Shown here: positions 33,184-41,852 of the stretch, one piece after another
How the letters are laid out: each line of letters begins with the position of its first letter
Position numbering within the stretch: the first letter of the stretch is position 1
Assembly: GCA_036502005.1 (NCBI GenBank)
Contig: DASXZH010000058.1
Span: 49,555 to 113,554, forward strand
DNA from: DASXZH01 sp036502005
GTDB taxonomy: Bacteria; Armatimonadota; Fimbriimonadia; Fimbriimonadales; Fimbriimonadaceae
DNA length: 64,000 bases
Direction of reading: 5' to 3'
The notes under the pieces: generated by a model
What the model saw: only the letters and a program-made list of their open reading frames with translations
Database searches by the model: none
Told to the model about the DNA's origin: nothing
Position numbers and translations under genes: made by a program

Positions 33184-34425
33184 TTATTCGGGGACGGTCA
33201 CGCCGCTTCGGCGCAAGTTTGTTGGGCTTACCGCGAATCTTTGTGCAAAAGCGCGGCTAAAATGCGCGAGGCCGTTGAATCCAACTGCAGCCGCAACTTC
33301 CGAAACAGGCATATTAGCCTCTAGCAGGAGCTTGCGTGCTCTTTCCAATCGAAGCGCGATTAGATACTTATGGAAAGGCTGGCCGGTGACTTCCTTGAAC
33401 AGGTAACGGAAATGCGATGTGCTGAGATTAAGCTGCTCCGCCACCGAGCCATCAGTCAGGTTCTTTGCGAAATTCCGGTTCAAAATGCTCAACGCGCGGT
33501 CCACGAGAATCGCGGATGGGCTGCCGAGAGTGCCGGTAAGGATCGACACCGTGTTTTCCACAATTGTCCGCGTTTCAGTTATCACTTGGTCAATCGTTTT
33601 TAGGCTATCCAGCTTCCGCGCCGATTCTAGCTGGATTCGGTGCATGGAACGCGGCCCACCCATTTCGAGCATGGCGGCTGTAACGACCGCCAGGAAAGTT
33701 AGGGCCTCGCCTTTTGCCTCATCAAGATCTCCGGATTTTTGGAGAGCGGCCTCGAGCTGATCAAGAGCGCTCCGCAAAGTGACTCGATCACCGACTCTCA
33801 CAACGGCGGCTAGCTCGGAAAGAGCTACCCCTCCACTGCGGGTTTTGAAGGGACAAGACGCAATAGGCGAGAACTCATAGAAAAGATCGTAGATGACAAA
33901 AGAAGCAGGGGTGCCAAAATCTCGAATCCGAATAGGCTTTAAGGTGCTTTCCTTCATCACGTCGATCGTGAGGAGGTCGACACGGCACTTCTTATCATTG
34001 ATGGTGGTCGCGCCGACCGTCTCGATGCTTGCCCCATCGCCGGTTAGTCGGCCCACGCACCGCAAATCGTAAGCGTCAGAATAGTGTCTGCCATTGATAA
34101 GTTCAATCTTGGCAACCGGGTCCCGGTCCTCGCCAACCGTGATGCTGGCCCCCATCGTGCCTGGCTGTTCTTCAGCCGCATGCAAGGCAAAAACTCCGAT
34201 CACGTGGATACGAGCTAACAAGCCGTGCACGCTCGGCGGCAAGATTTCCAGGGAAAATGGCTTGGAGCGATCCGGATTGTTTCGATCCAAACCCCCGTTA
34301 GATTGCCAGGCCGGAAGGTACTGTAATGGTAACGGAGAATCTTTGGACTTCCAGATGAGTCCCGTTTTCGGTCTTCGTAGTGTACCGGGCTCTATTACAG
34401 TCGTAGTGCGTCGTCCTATCTTCAT
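33184..34425 (-). CDS. AraC family transcriptional regulator
   Basis: 413 residues. The C-terminal ~100 residues are a full AraC/XylS DNA-binding domain: TDGSVAEQLNLSTSHFRYLF, RLERARKLLLEANMPVSEVA, then AVGFNGLAHFSRAFAQRFAV and SPTNLRR. The N-terminal ~300 residues are unfamiliar, probably a sensor, with a region (CRVDLLTIDVMKES ... ASFVIYDLFYEFSPI) that looks beta-rich. Effector unknown. It ends a few bases from a period-7 repeat pair and lies 48 bp upstream (in map order) of the peptide-binding lipoprotein gene, on the same strand and downstream of it in transcription. Confidence 0.88.
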   Translation of the reverse strand: MKIGRRTTTVIEPGTLRRPKTGLIWKSKDSPLPLQYLPAWQSNGGLDRNNPDRSKPFSLEILPPSVHGLLARIHVIGVFALHAAEEQPGTMGASITVGEDRDPVAKIELINGRHYSDAYDLRCVGRLTGDGASIETVGATTINDKKCRVDLLTIDVMKESTLKPIRIRDFGTPASFVIYDLFYEFSPIASCPFKTRSGGVALSELAAVVRVGDRVTLRSALDQLEAALQKSGDLDEAKGEALTFLAVVTAAMLEMGGPRSMHRIQLESARKLDSLKTIDQVITETRTIVENTVSILTGTLGSPSAILVDRALSILNRNFAKNLTDGSVAEQLNLSTSHFRYLFKEVTGQPFHKYLIALRLERARKLLLEANMPVSEVAAAVGFNGLAHFSRAFAQRFAVSPTNLRRSGVTVPE

Positions 34426-34473
34426 GTCGGAGAATGTATATTCTCCTACGTCAAACCCATAGCAAACGTAAGC

Positions 34474-36087
34474 CTATTGAGCTAATTTAACAGTTGTATG
34501 TGGCAGGTGGCCAAACACGGAATCGCGAATTCCTGAGACCCTCGGGCTAATTAACTCGGCATCCCTTTGGAAATAAATTGGCACCCAGGGGGCATCTTGA
34601 AGGGCCAAATCTTCGGCCTGCGCATAGAGGGCCAATCGTTTCGTTTCAACCGGTTCGGCATCGGCTGCTTTGCATAGGGCATCAAACTGAGGGTTGCTGT
34701 AATTTAAGCCGCGGTCCTCATTGCCGTATGTTGCCAACATGGTGCTTAAAAAGTCTTGTGGGTCTAAGTAATCTGCTGCCCACCTCATGTGGAAGAAGCC
34801 AATTTTGCCTTCGTCCCAAATTTTGAGATAGGCCGTCCAGTCCACCATCAGGGGAGAGACTTTGACTCCCAGATTGGTTTGCAACTGACTTTGAACCGCT
34901 TCGGCGACAATCTTGTAGTCTTGCCGATCCGATCTATATTGGATAACGAGTTCGGGCACCTTAGTGGGGTCCGAGTAGCCGGCCAATGCAAGCTCTTTTT
35001 TAGCGGCAGTGACGTCGAACGGAAGCATTGCCGTTTTATCCCGGTGGCCTAAAACGGAAGGAGGGAGAATGCCATCGGCCACGGTAACCAACCCACCCAG
35101 AATTTGATTTACGATCGTATTTCGGTCGATTGCCATAGCAATCGCTCTTCGAAGGTGACGGCCTGATTCGCCGGCAAATGCCGGCTGTGACTTTTGATTC
35201 AGTCCAACATAAAAGATCGCTGCCCGGTCGAAAAAGTGGAGTTGATCCTTGTAGGTGGCATCTTGTTGGAGAGTTGTTACGTCTTGCCGCTCAAGTTGGA
35301 CTAGGTCGATTTCGCCGCTCTTATATTTGTTTAGCCGAGTCGCAGCGTCGGGGAGAACGGGCCTCTCAATCTTGTCCACGAGTGGCGCACCGCCGTGATA
35401 GTTCTTGTTGGCTGTCATGCCAATAATCTGATCAGGAACAAACTCAGTGCATTGAAAGGGGCCCGTGGCCACCATTTCATCCATTGATTTTATGTGTTCG
35501 CCCGGCTTAATGGCCTCCTTACAGAGAACTGCCGCATCGAGGTAAGTGAGTTTCATCAAGAAGTATGGGCGAGGAGCCGTAATGTCGATTTCTAATGTGT
35601 AGGGGTCGATGACCTTTACGCCCGGAAGTTCGTTGGTCTTTCCGTCGTTATAATCGTGAAAGCCAGCGATATCATCAAGATAATCGTTTACAACCGGTGA
35701 AGCGAAAGTGTGAGAGCAGTTTCGATTGAGCGTCCACTTGAAATCGTCGGCGGTCGCCTCGCGGCCGTTGGTGAACTTTACGCCCTTACGGAGGTGGAAG
35801 ATGTATGCCTTCCCGCCGTCCTTAATATCCCAACTCTCGGCCATAAGGGGTACGACCTTGTTGTCAGGTCCCCAACCCACCAACCCTTCATAAATGTTTT
35901 GGAGACAATCAATCGTGTCTCCGTCTTGCACGTCGGCAGGATCCAGAGTCGTGGGGCTGTGGAAGATTGGATAGCGAAAGACATTCGATTTCCCCTGGCT
36001 TTCCTGCTGAGAGAAATTGCCTTTGCCGCACCCGGCCAGCAACATCACAAAAGTGAAACACGCGACAAAACCAACCCTCTTAATCAC
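34474..36087 (-). CDS. Peptide-type ABC transporter substrate-binding lipoprotein (SBP family 5)
   Basis: 537 residues. Lipoprotein signal with lipobox LLAG-C (Cys20). The family opening PTTLDPADVQDGDTIDCLQN and ...LRKGVKFTNGREATADDFKW is clear, as are RRAIAMAIDRNTIVNQILGG and the C-terminal NPQFDALC. It binds di/oligopeptides, nickel or sugars in the periplasm. No permease or ATPase genes are adjacent, so it may feed a Dpp/Opp-type transporter encoded elsewhere. The AraC gene follows on the same strand and may be co-regulated. Confidence 0.92.
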   Translation of the reverse strand: MIKRVGFVACFTFVMLLAGCGKGNFSQQESQGKSNVFRYPIFHSPTTLDPADVQDGDTIDCLQNIYEGLVGWGPDNKVVPLMAESWDIKDGGKAYIFHLRKGVKFTNGREATADDFKWTLNRNCSHTFASPVVNDYLDDIAGFHDYNDGKTNELPGVKVIDPYTLEIDITAPRPYFLMKLTYLDAAVLCKEAIKPGEHIKSMDEMVATGPFQCTEFVPDQIIGMTANKNYHGGAPLVDKIERPVLPDAATRLNKYKSGEIDLVQLERQDVTTLQQDATYKDQLHFFDRAAIFYVGLNQKSQPAFAGESGRHLRRAIAMAIDRNTIVNQILGGLVTVADGILPPSVLGHRDKTAMLPFDVTAAKKELALAGYSDPTKVPELVIQYRSDRQDYKIVAEAVQSQLQTNLGVKVSPLMVDWTAYLKIWDEGKIGFFHMRWAADYLDPQDFLSTMLATYGNEDRGLNYSNPQFDALCKAADAEPVETKRLALYAQAEDLALQDAPWVPIYFQRDAELISPRVSGIRDSVFGHLPHTTVKLAQ

Positions 36088-36197
36088 ATAAGGAGTTTAC
36101 ACCGGAATCAGCAAATATGCAATGTGTTAGGTTCGAAGGAGAAAGATGGAACCGATAAATATTACGTACCCTGTAAATTATCGGCCCCACTCCGTTG

Positions 36198-37421
36198 TTA
36201 TCGATCCTTTATTCTTAGCTCTGCGCCATCGATTTTGAAGTCGAGGTCCCACGTGCCGGAGGCAGGCAGATTGAGCAAGTCTCTCTGCTCGTTCGTCAGA
36301 TCCGAAGGCGTGAGATAGCCTTTGGACTCCATCAGAGATTTTTGGGTTCCTGTTAGGCTGCGAAGAGCTGCTTTAACGTTCGAGCCGCTTATTCTCCGAG
36401 GGGGCTCGGCGGGCCACGCATTCCCTTCAACTGCCGGAGGCATCGGCGGCGAATCAAAGCCTTTCAAGGGTGGGACGGCGGGCATGGGAAACATTGGCGG
36501 CATGTCCTTACCATCGTAAACCCCACCGTTCGGATGCTCTTTGGCGAAGGCCTTTCCCCAAACTTCCATGTCCTTGCCGTACCGCTCCCACTGTTTTTGG
36601 TCTCCCATATTTGGGCTGAACTCTTTAAAGTTGAAGTTCTTATGATCCTTGTCAAAGCCCTTCCCCCAATCCTCCATGCCTTTTCCAAACTGTTCCCACT
36701 GTTTCCCGTCGCCGAACTGCTTAGAGAACTTCTCGCCCCAAGCTTTCATTTCCTTCTCAAACTCTTCCTTCTGCTTCGGCGTCATTTCGCCATCCTTAAA
36801 GCCCTTTTCTTTTTTGAGTTTCTCGATCTTTTCCGTAAGATCTTTCATCATGCCGGGGTCGATTTGGACATTGCGCATTTGGTCAGCGAGGCCCTTCATC
36901 TTCTCCTGCAGTTCCTTCATGCTTTGCGAATCCGGACCGAACTGAGATTGCGCTTGCTTGGCGTACTCGGCGCCCCATTTCGCCCAGTCTTGACTTTGCT
37001 TCTGCCAATCCTTTGCGTTGGCCTGATCCATCGCATCATTGTTAAAGCTAAATTCAAAGTCGCGGCCGTCGGCGGTCCGCTCACCCTTGTGGAAAACAAA
37101 CACGCCATTATCGCGTACCCAATGGCCGCCAAGTGCGTCAGCGAGGTCGTCGGCTGCTTGCTTTACCGTCTTATGTTCGATATTAAGCGAGACACGGGCA
37201 TCGGCAAATTCGTTGTCCTTCGCCACGTAGTTAAACCCTTCCTCTACGAGCCACGCCAAAACTTGGCTTGCGTTGGCGTTATCAAAGCGTTTGCTAACAA
37301 CTTTGTGCAAGGAATCGGCCTTGCCAGAAGTTTGTTGCGCGAAGCTAAGCTGTGGCCAAAGAGCGGCACCAAGAGTCACCAGGCCTGCACATCCAATTGC
37401 TATCTTATATCGAGTCTTCAT
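36198..37421 (-). CDS. Secreted repeat protein with STN-like N-terminus
   Basis: 407 residues from the ATG at 37421, preceded by GAGGG at a good distance. Signal peptide (about 1-28), then a ~65-residue domain (VSKRFDNANASQVLAWLVEE, VSLNIEHKTVKQAADDLADA) that resembles the STN/secretin short domain. A Lys/Gln/Trp-rich helical middle (about 95-300) follows, with degenerate copies of a unit containing KQWE-x-F/Y-GK-x-ME-x-WGK-x-F. The end is Pro-rich, then a basic C-terminus. Function unknown; the repeat suggests a rigid helical spacer in the periplasm. Confidence 0.7.
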   Translation of the reverse strand: MKTRYKIAIGCAGLVTLGAALWPQLSFAQQTSGKADSLHKVVSKRFDNANASQVLAWLVEEGFNYVAKDNEFADARVSLNIEHKTVKQAADDLADALGGHWVRDNGVFVFHKGERTADGRDFEFSFNNDAMDQANAKDWQKQSQDWAKWGAEYAKQAQSQFGPDSQSMKELQEKMKGLADQMRNVQIDPGMMKDLTEKIEKLKKEKGFKDGEMTPKQKEEFEKEMKAWGEKFSKQFGDGKQWEQFGKGMEDWGKGFDKDHKNFNFKEFSPNMGDQKQWERYGKDMEVWGKAFAKEHPNGGVYDGKDMPPMFPMPAVPPLKGFDSPPMPPAVEGNAWPAEPPRRISGSNVKAALRSLTGTQKSLMESKGYLTPSDLTNEQRDLLNLPASGTWDLDFKIDGAELRIKDR

Positions 37422-37539
37422 ATTTCCCTCAACTTCTCCTAACCGAAGGCAAGCGCGTTGTCCCACAAAGATTGCACTTGCTTTAATCCAACTACTGGGT
37501 CCGGTTATTCTGGGGTTCCGGCTTGTACACTGGGAATGC

Positions 37540-39009
37540 ATGAAAGCTTATGAAAAGCTCCTTAGTAGGTTCTATGAGATCGATGCGCTTGATAGCGCCA
37601 TGGGTTTGATGTCCTGGGATCGGCAGGTCTTAATGCCTATCGGCGGTGGTCCGGCAAGGACCAAGCAGACTGCTGCTCTTGCCCGCCTGTCCCACGAGTT
37701 ACTGATTTCTGACGAGACCCAGAGGCTGGCAGAGAACGCGGCGGCCGAAGTCGAGGCCGGAACGGCCGAGGCAGCGTTGCTGCGAGTTGTGAAGCGAGAG
37801 TTGGAAATTGAGACCAAATTCCCAACCCCTCTTGTGGAAGAAAAGAGCCGAACTTCTTCGGAAGCCTACGAAATCTGGCGCGGTGCCCGAGCAGAGTCTG
37901 ATTTCTCTAGACTTGCCCCCTATTTGGAGAAGTTGTTCGACGTTGCCCGCAAGTTCGCCGACCTGCGCGGCTACACCGATCACATTTACGATCCGCTGAT
38001 CGATCTCTATGAAGAAGGCGCGACTTACAAGTCTGCAAAAGCGATGTTCGATGCCATAAAGGGGCCCATTAAGGAAATCGTGGCCGTCGCCGCTGCCAGA
38101 AACGTGGACGACAGCTTTCTGTATGGAGATTGGGACAGCGAAATGCTTTTAGCGTTCACGCAGCGCGTGGCAACGGAAATCGGTTTTGATTTCTCTCGGG
38201 GGCGTTTCGACCTGACCACCAATGCGTTTTGCGGCGGGCCCTCGAAAGACGATATTCGGATGACGGCAAGACCGGGTAGCCATATTGGCGCGGTACTATT
38301 TAGTGCCCTCCATGAAATGGGACACGGATTGTATGAGCAAAACTCGCCCTCCGCATGGGATCGAACTCCGCTTAAAGGCGGGATATCGTTGGGCGTGCAT
38401 GAAAGCCAATCGCGAACGTGGGAAAACATCGTAGGCCGTTCGATGGGCTTGTGGAAGCGCTTCTACCCGGAACTCCAGCGCGAGTTTCCTGCCCTTAAAG
38501 GCCACAGTTTGGATGAGTTCTATCTGGCTATCAATAAGGTAGAGCCAGGTCCGATAAGAATCGGCTCCGATGAGCTCACCTATAACTTCCACATCTTGGT
38601 GCGATTCGAACTGGAAACAGAAATATTAACCGGCCAAGTAAGAATAAAAGACCTCCCTGAAGCGTGGAATGAAAAGTATCGCAACTATTTGGGAATAGTG
38701 CCGAAAAATGATGCCGAGGGATGTCTGCAGGATGTGCATTGGTCCCGAGGGTCCGTTGGCTACTTCCCCACTTACTCCATGGGAAATATGATGAGTTGGC
38801 AAATCTGGCACAGCCTCGAACAGGATGTTCCCGATACGGAAGGCAAAATGGCGGCGGGAGAGTTCAAGCCTATTTTGGGCTGGCTAACGGAAAAGGTTTA
38901 TTCCCAAGCAAAGCGATATACTCCTTCAGACTTGATGACTCGCGTCACTGGACGGCCTATGGGTCCGGACGACTACATCAAAGGCATGCGTGGGAAGTTT
39001 GGGGCGTGA
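37540..39009 (+). CDS. Carboxypeptidase Taq (M32) metallopeptidase
   Basis: 489 residues from the ATG at 37540, where MKAYEKLLSRFYEID begins; the open frame upstream is not coding. Zinc site HEMGH at residues 258-262 in SALHEMGHGLYEQN, then the M32 segment GVHESQSRTWENIVGRS carrying the third ligand, and PEAWNEKYRNYLG with the family tail. It removes C-terminal residues from peptides in the cytoplasm. Length matches the family (about 500). Alone in its operon; a 7-base repeat array starts 11 bases after its stop. Confidence 0.95.
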   Translation: MKAYEKLLSRFYEIDALDSAMGLMSWDRQVLMPIGGGPARTKQTAALARLSHELLISDETQRLAENAAAEVEAGTAEAALLRVVKRELEIETKFPTPLVEEKSRTSSEAYEIWRGARAESDFSRLAPYLEKLFDVARKFADLRGYTDHIYDPLIDLYEEGATYKSAKAMFDAIKGPIKEIVAVAAARNVDDSFLYGDWDSEMLLAFTQRVATEIGFDFSRGRFDLTTNAFCGGPSKDDIRMTARPGSHIGAVLFSALHEMGHGLYEQNSPSAWDRTPLKGGISLGVHESQSRTWENIVGRSMGLWKRFYPELQREFPALKGHSLDEFYLAINKVEPGPIRIGSDELTYNFHILVRFELETEILTGQVRIKDLPEAWNEKYRNYLGIVPKNDAEGCLQDVHWSRGSVGYFPTYSMGNMMSWQIWHSLEQDVPDTEGKMAAGEFKPILGWLTEKVYSQAKRYTPSDLMTRVTGRPMGPDDYIKGMRGKFGA

Positions 39010-39019
39010 GCTGGCAGAT

Positions 39020-39205
39020 AGTCGATAGTCGATAGTCGATAGTGAACAGTAAATGGTAAACGGTAAACGGTAAACGGTAAACGGTAAACGGTAAACGGTA
39101 AGAACATAGAACGAAGAACGGAGAAGGGAGAAGGGAGAAGGGAGAACGGAGAACGATAGAAAGCAGAACACGGATTGCTTGAGGCAAACGCAAAACGCAT
39201 AACGC
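39020..39205. repeat. Phase-locked period-7 array with changing unit
   Basis: From 39020 to 39166 every seventh base starts a new unit: AGTCGAT x3, AGTGAAC, AGTAAAT, GGTAAAC x6, GGTAAGA, ACATAGA, ACGAAGA, ACGGAGA, AGGGAGA x3, ACGGAGA, ACGATAG, AAAGCAG. That is 21 units in one register although the 7-mer changes several times. A second block, CGC at 39189, 39196 and 39203, follows. The array fills the gap between the M32 gene and the FAD oxidoreductase. Confidence 0.95.
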
Positions 39206-39225
39206 AAAAGTTTGGAGAGATTAAT

Positions 39226-40446
39226 TTGGCAGACAAGACAAAATATTTGATCATCGGCGGCGGAGTCGCCTCAGTTTCAGCGGCAAAGGGCATTCGTGAT
39301 AACGACCCTGACGGGCGAGTTCTACTAATAACGGCAGACCCCCTGATGCCTTATGATCACCCACCGCTTTCCAAAGATTTCCTCTCAAATCCGGAGATGA
39401 CGCACGATGATGTGTCCTCGAAATACGACCACTGGTACGACACCAACAAGATCGAGGTGAAGCTGGCAACGAGGGTCAAGGGGGTCGACCGACGAAACCA
39501 TTTCGTAATTCTGGAAAATGGCGATCACGTTGAATACGAAAAGCTTCTCCTCGCCACCGGTTCGCGTGCCAACCCTCTGCCCAAAAATGATGAGCAGCGC
39601 GGGACGAACATCCACACTTTGCGATCTTTCGCCGACGCCTCTAGCATCCGCGAGAAGTTGAAAACCGCAAAGAAAGTTGTTGTTCTCGGCGGCGGCTTCC
39701 TCGGTCCGGAAGTGGCCTCTCAATGCAGATCCACCGGCCATGAAGTCATGCTCTTAACCAAGGCTGCCCACATCTGGGATAAGTTCGCCAGCCCCGGCCT
39801 GGGAGCTTTTTTAAACGCTTATTATCGTGGACAGGGCGTTAATCTTGTGGAGAACAGAACGGTCACCTCTGTCTTTGAAGACAAGCTCTTCACGAGCGAT
39901 AACCAGCCCCACCCCTATGATTTACTCGTCGTTTGCGTAGGAGTTACGCTCAACTATGAGCTGGCCGAAAACTGCGGCATCAGCTTCCTACCCGACGATG
40001 GAATAAAGGTCGACGAATATCTTCAATCCCCAGCAGATCCCGATATCTATGCGGCGGGCGATGTTGCGTATTTCCGAGACTTTGTGATGGACAAGGAATG
40101 GCATCTGGAGCATCACCTAAACGCCCAATGGCAGGGTGCCGTTGCAGGAGCGAACATGGCGGGCGCCCGCATCCCCTACGACAAGGTTCCTTACTTCTTT
40201 TCAGACTTCTTCGATCTACACATGATCCTGCGCGGCTACAGCGACAATGCGGCACATACAACGCTATTTGGCAGCTTCGAAAGCGCTGAGTTTATTGAGC
40301 TTTACGCCGATGAGACGGGCTGGCTAAAAATGGGCCTCGCCATAAGCCGCGAGGAAAAACTGCTAGATCCCATTTCCGACAAGTTGGAAGAGTTGATTAG
40401 AAAGAAAGTGAAAGTCAGTGACCTTTCACCGGCTGATTTTGCTTGA
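39226..40446 (+). CDS. FAD-dependent NAD(P)H oxidoreductase (ferredoxin-reductase/AIF type)
   Basis: 406 residues from a TTG at 39226, supported by GGAGAG six bases upstream; a longer frame from 39175 would read through repeat DNA. Fold: FAD loop KYLIIGGGVASVSAAKGI, NAD loop KVVVLGGGFLGPEVASQC, and the second FAD motif IYAAGDVAYF. It resembles ferredoxin/rubredoxin reductases and AIF-like enzymes. No ferredoxin gene is adjacent, so the partner is unknown. A terminator follows at 40534. Confidence 0.9.
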   Translation: MADKTKYLIIGGGVASVSAAKGIRDNDPDGRVLLITADPLMPYDHPPLSKDFLSNPEMTHDDVSSKYDHWYDTNKIEVKLATRVKGVDRRNHFVILENGDHVEYEKLLLATGSRANPLPKNDEQRGTNIHTLRSFADASSIREKLKTAKKVVVLGGGFLGPEVASQCRSTGHEVMLLTKAAHIWDKFASPGLGAFLNAYYRGQGVNLVENRTVTSVFEDKLFTSDNQPHPYDLLVVCVGVTLNYELAENCGISFLPDDGIKVDEYLQSPADPDIYAAGDVAYFRDFVMDKEWHLEHHLNAQWQGAVAGANMAGARIPYDKVPYFFSDFFDLHMILRGYSDNAAHTTLFGSFESAEFIELYADETGWLKMGLAISREEKLLDPISDKLEELIRKKVKVSDLSPADFA

Positions 40447-40533
40447 TTTAGCCATTTCTAACGGAATAGTGAGCTTCTAAGCGCCGCTTCGCGTCATAAC
40501 ATTGGTAGCAACTTAAAAGCTTACTGATCGTTG

Positions 40534-40555
40534 CAAGAGGCGACGCTCTTGTTTT
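40534..40555 (+). terminator. Probable intrinsic terminator
   Basis: CAAGAG (40534-40539) pairs with CTCTTG (40546-40551) around a 6-base loop, followed by TTTT. It lies 88 bp after the FAD oxidoreductase and 40 bp before tatA. Confidence 0.65.
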
Positions 40556-40594
40556 GCGTAGAAAGATGTAAGGTTTAAGTTAAAGGTCTAATTA

Positions 40595-40786
40595 ATGATA
40601 TTCGCAAATATTTTGAGCCCCGAAGTTTTGATCATTGTCTTGGTCATCGTCGTATTGCTCTTTGGGGCGAAAAAGATCCCCGAGCTGATGCGCGGAGTTG
40701 GGCAAGGGGTTGGAGAACTTCACAAAGGTCTTGCCGAAGGCAAGAGTGCAACGCCGCCTCCGAGCGACACCGACAAGCCCGCATAA
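40595..40786 (+). CDS. tatA: Twin-arginine translocase subunit TatA/TatE (first copy)
   Basis: 63 residues. One N-terminal membrane helix (VLIIVLVIVVLLFGAKKIPE) with the family FGAKKIPEL turn, then the amphipathic helix GVGQGVGELHKGLAEGK. It forms the pore of the Tat system for folded proteins. It is the first of two tandem TatA-type genes, 44 bp before the second; tatC is not in the window. Confidence 0.93.
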   Translation: MIFANILSPEVLIIVLVIVVLLFGAKKIPELMRGVGQGVGELHKGLAEGKSATPPPSDTDKPA

Positions 40787-40830
40787 GCATTCCCCCGGGA
40801 TTGCTCGTGTGTTTTTAGAGTTTTGAATTT

Positions 40831-41109
40831 ATGTATCCAATAATCGCATCTTTCGGCCCCGAACCCTTACTGATCGTTTTCGTAGTTATTCTTATCCTTT
40901 TTGGCGGAAAGAAAATTCCGGAACTGCTACGGGGTGTCGGGCGCGGAGTCGGAGAGTTGCAGAAGGGCCTCGCGGAAGGCAAGCAGCATTTTGAATCGGC
41001 GCTGCATAACGAATCGGAAACGCCTGCTACTGTCACGACCACTCCTATCGAGTCCCAACCGAGGACTACTCCGACGTCCACCCCTTCTGAATCGGGCGGG
41101 AACATTTAG
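40831..41109 (+). CDS. Twin-arginine translocase subunit TatA/TatB-like (second copy)
   Basis: 92 residues. The same membrane helix and hinge (LLIVFVVILILFGGKKIPEL) and amphipathic helix (GVGRGVGELQKGLAEGK) as the first copy, plus a 30-residue Thr/Pro/Glu tail. It clearly arose by duplication. It could be a TatB-like partner or a second TatA; the residues that separate the two roles are not decisive here. Confidence 0.9.
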   Translation: MYPIIASFGPEPLLIVFVVILILFGGKKIPELLRGVGRGVGELQKGLAEGKQHFESALHNESETPATVTTTPIESQPRTTPTSTPSESGGNI

Positions 41110-41120
41110 GGTTGGGGGGT

Positions 41121-41294
41121 AGAACATAGAACTTAGCAGGTGGAACTTAGAATCCAGAACGAGGGGAACTTTAAAAAGACCTGATCGATATTGGTTAGAA
41201 GGTTCACAGAAAGTTCCCTTCCCCCCCGCCAATCTAGGTTCTAGGTTCTAGGTTCTACCTTCTTCGTTCTAGGTTCTGCGTTCTAAGTTCTCCC
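41121..41294. repeat. Long inverted pair of period-7 arrays (AGAACTT / GTTCTAG)
   Basis: Left arm: AGAAC or variants at 41121, 41128, 41135, 41142, 41149 and 41156. Right arm: TTCT or variant at 41232, 41239, 41246, 41253, 41260, 41267, 41274, 41281 and 41288. Both have exact 7-base spacing and are of reverse-complement type; each arm is followed inward by GGGGAACTTT / AAAGTTCCC. The core between (about 41172-41210) has no gene. This is the clearest inverted-arm example. Confidence 0.92.
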
Positions 41295-41362
41295 GTTTGT
41301 CCTCAAAACTACTTTCGATCAATTGCCTCTGGAGCGGAGTCGTACAATTAGGAGCACTCCTA

Positions 41363-41707
41363 ATGGCAAATAATCGAATCTATCTGGGCGTGGACATTCA
41401 TTCCAACCTAGCTGTCAGTTTGGAGGTTGATTCCAATGACACCTACACTTTGGCAGTCTCGGAAAGCGGCAACGGCAATGAAATGTGCCGGTTCCAATGC
41501 TCCGGCGAGGAGCTAAGCGGCATAACCGAGAACAAGCCCCTTGAGCTAGAAACGGGTGATTGCCAGTGCTCCGTGCACTGCCCGGGCGACGAAATCATAT
41601 TCGAATTTCGAGATGAAGTCGGCCAGGAGATCAGCACTTATTCTCTATCCGCGAACTCATTCGTTCGCGTCATGCGCCTCGCTCACAATCGCGCGTTCGC
41701 TATCTAA
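41363..41707 (+). CDS. Hypothetical protein
   Basis: 114 residues from the ATG at 41363, with AGGAG about 10 bases upstream; the open frame starts earlier at 41297 but that part overlaps the repeat edge. Predominantly beta with no signal peptide (RIYLGVDIHSNLAVSLEVDS, DTYTLAVSESGNGNEMCRFQ). Four Cys (FQCSGEEL, GDCQCSVHCPGD) could bind a metal. No family recognised. A terminator at 41826 lies between it and the opposing gene. Confidence 0.6.
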   Translation: MANNRIYLGVDIHSNLAVSLEVDSNDTYTLAVSESGNGNEMCRFQCSGEELSGITENKPLELETGDCQCSVHCPGDEIIFEFRDEVGQEISTYSLSANSFVRVMRLAHNRAFAI

Positions 41708-41825
41708 GGATAGTGTCCATACATTTAGCGACTTTTATAAAATTCAATCTCCGCTACACTAATTATCGAGTCTGGGGAGAGCCTGGACTGATAGACGCAT
41801 ACACACATCCTCACAACCAAACGAG

Positions 41826-41847
41826 CCCCCGCTACCCGCGGGGGTTT
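41826..41847. terminator. Terminator-like hairpin between convergent genes
   Basis: CCCCCGC (41826-41832) and GCGGGGG (41838-41844) pair perfectly around a 5-base loop and are followed by TTT on the plus strand. It separates the plus-strand gene ending at 41707 from the minus-strand gene ending at 41853, so it may serve both. Confidence 0.7.
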
Positions 41848-41852
41848 CCAAT

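Noticed and set aside
36534..37442. 302-codon plus-strand frame
   Set aside because: It is the antisense of the Lys/Gln/Trp-rich repeat protein; its Leu/Phe-rich composition is the mirror of Lys and Glu codons.
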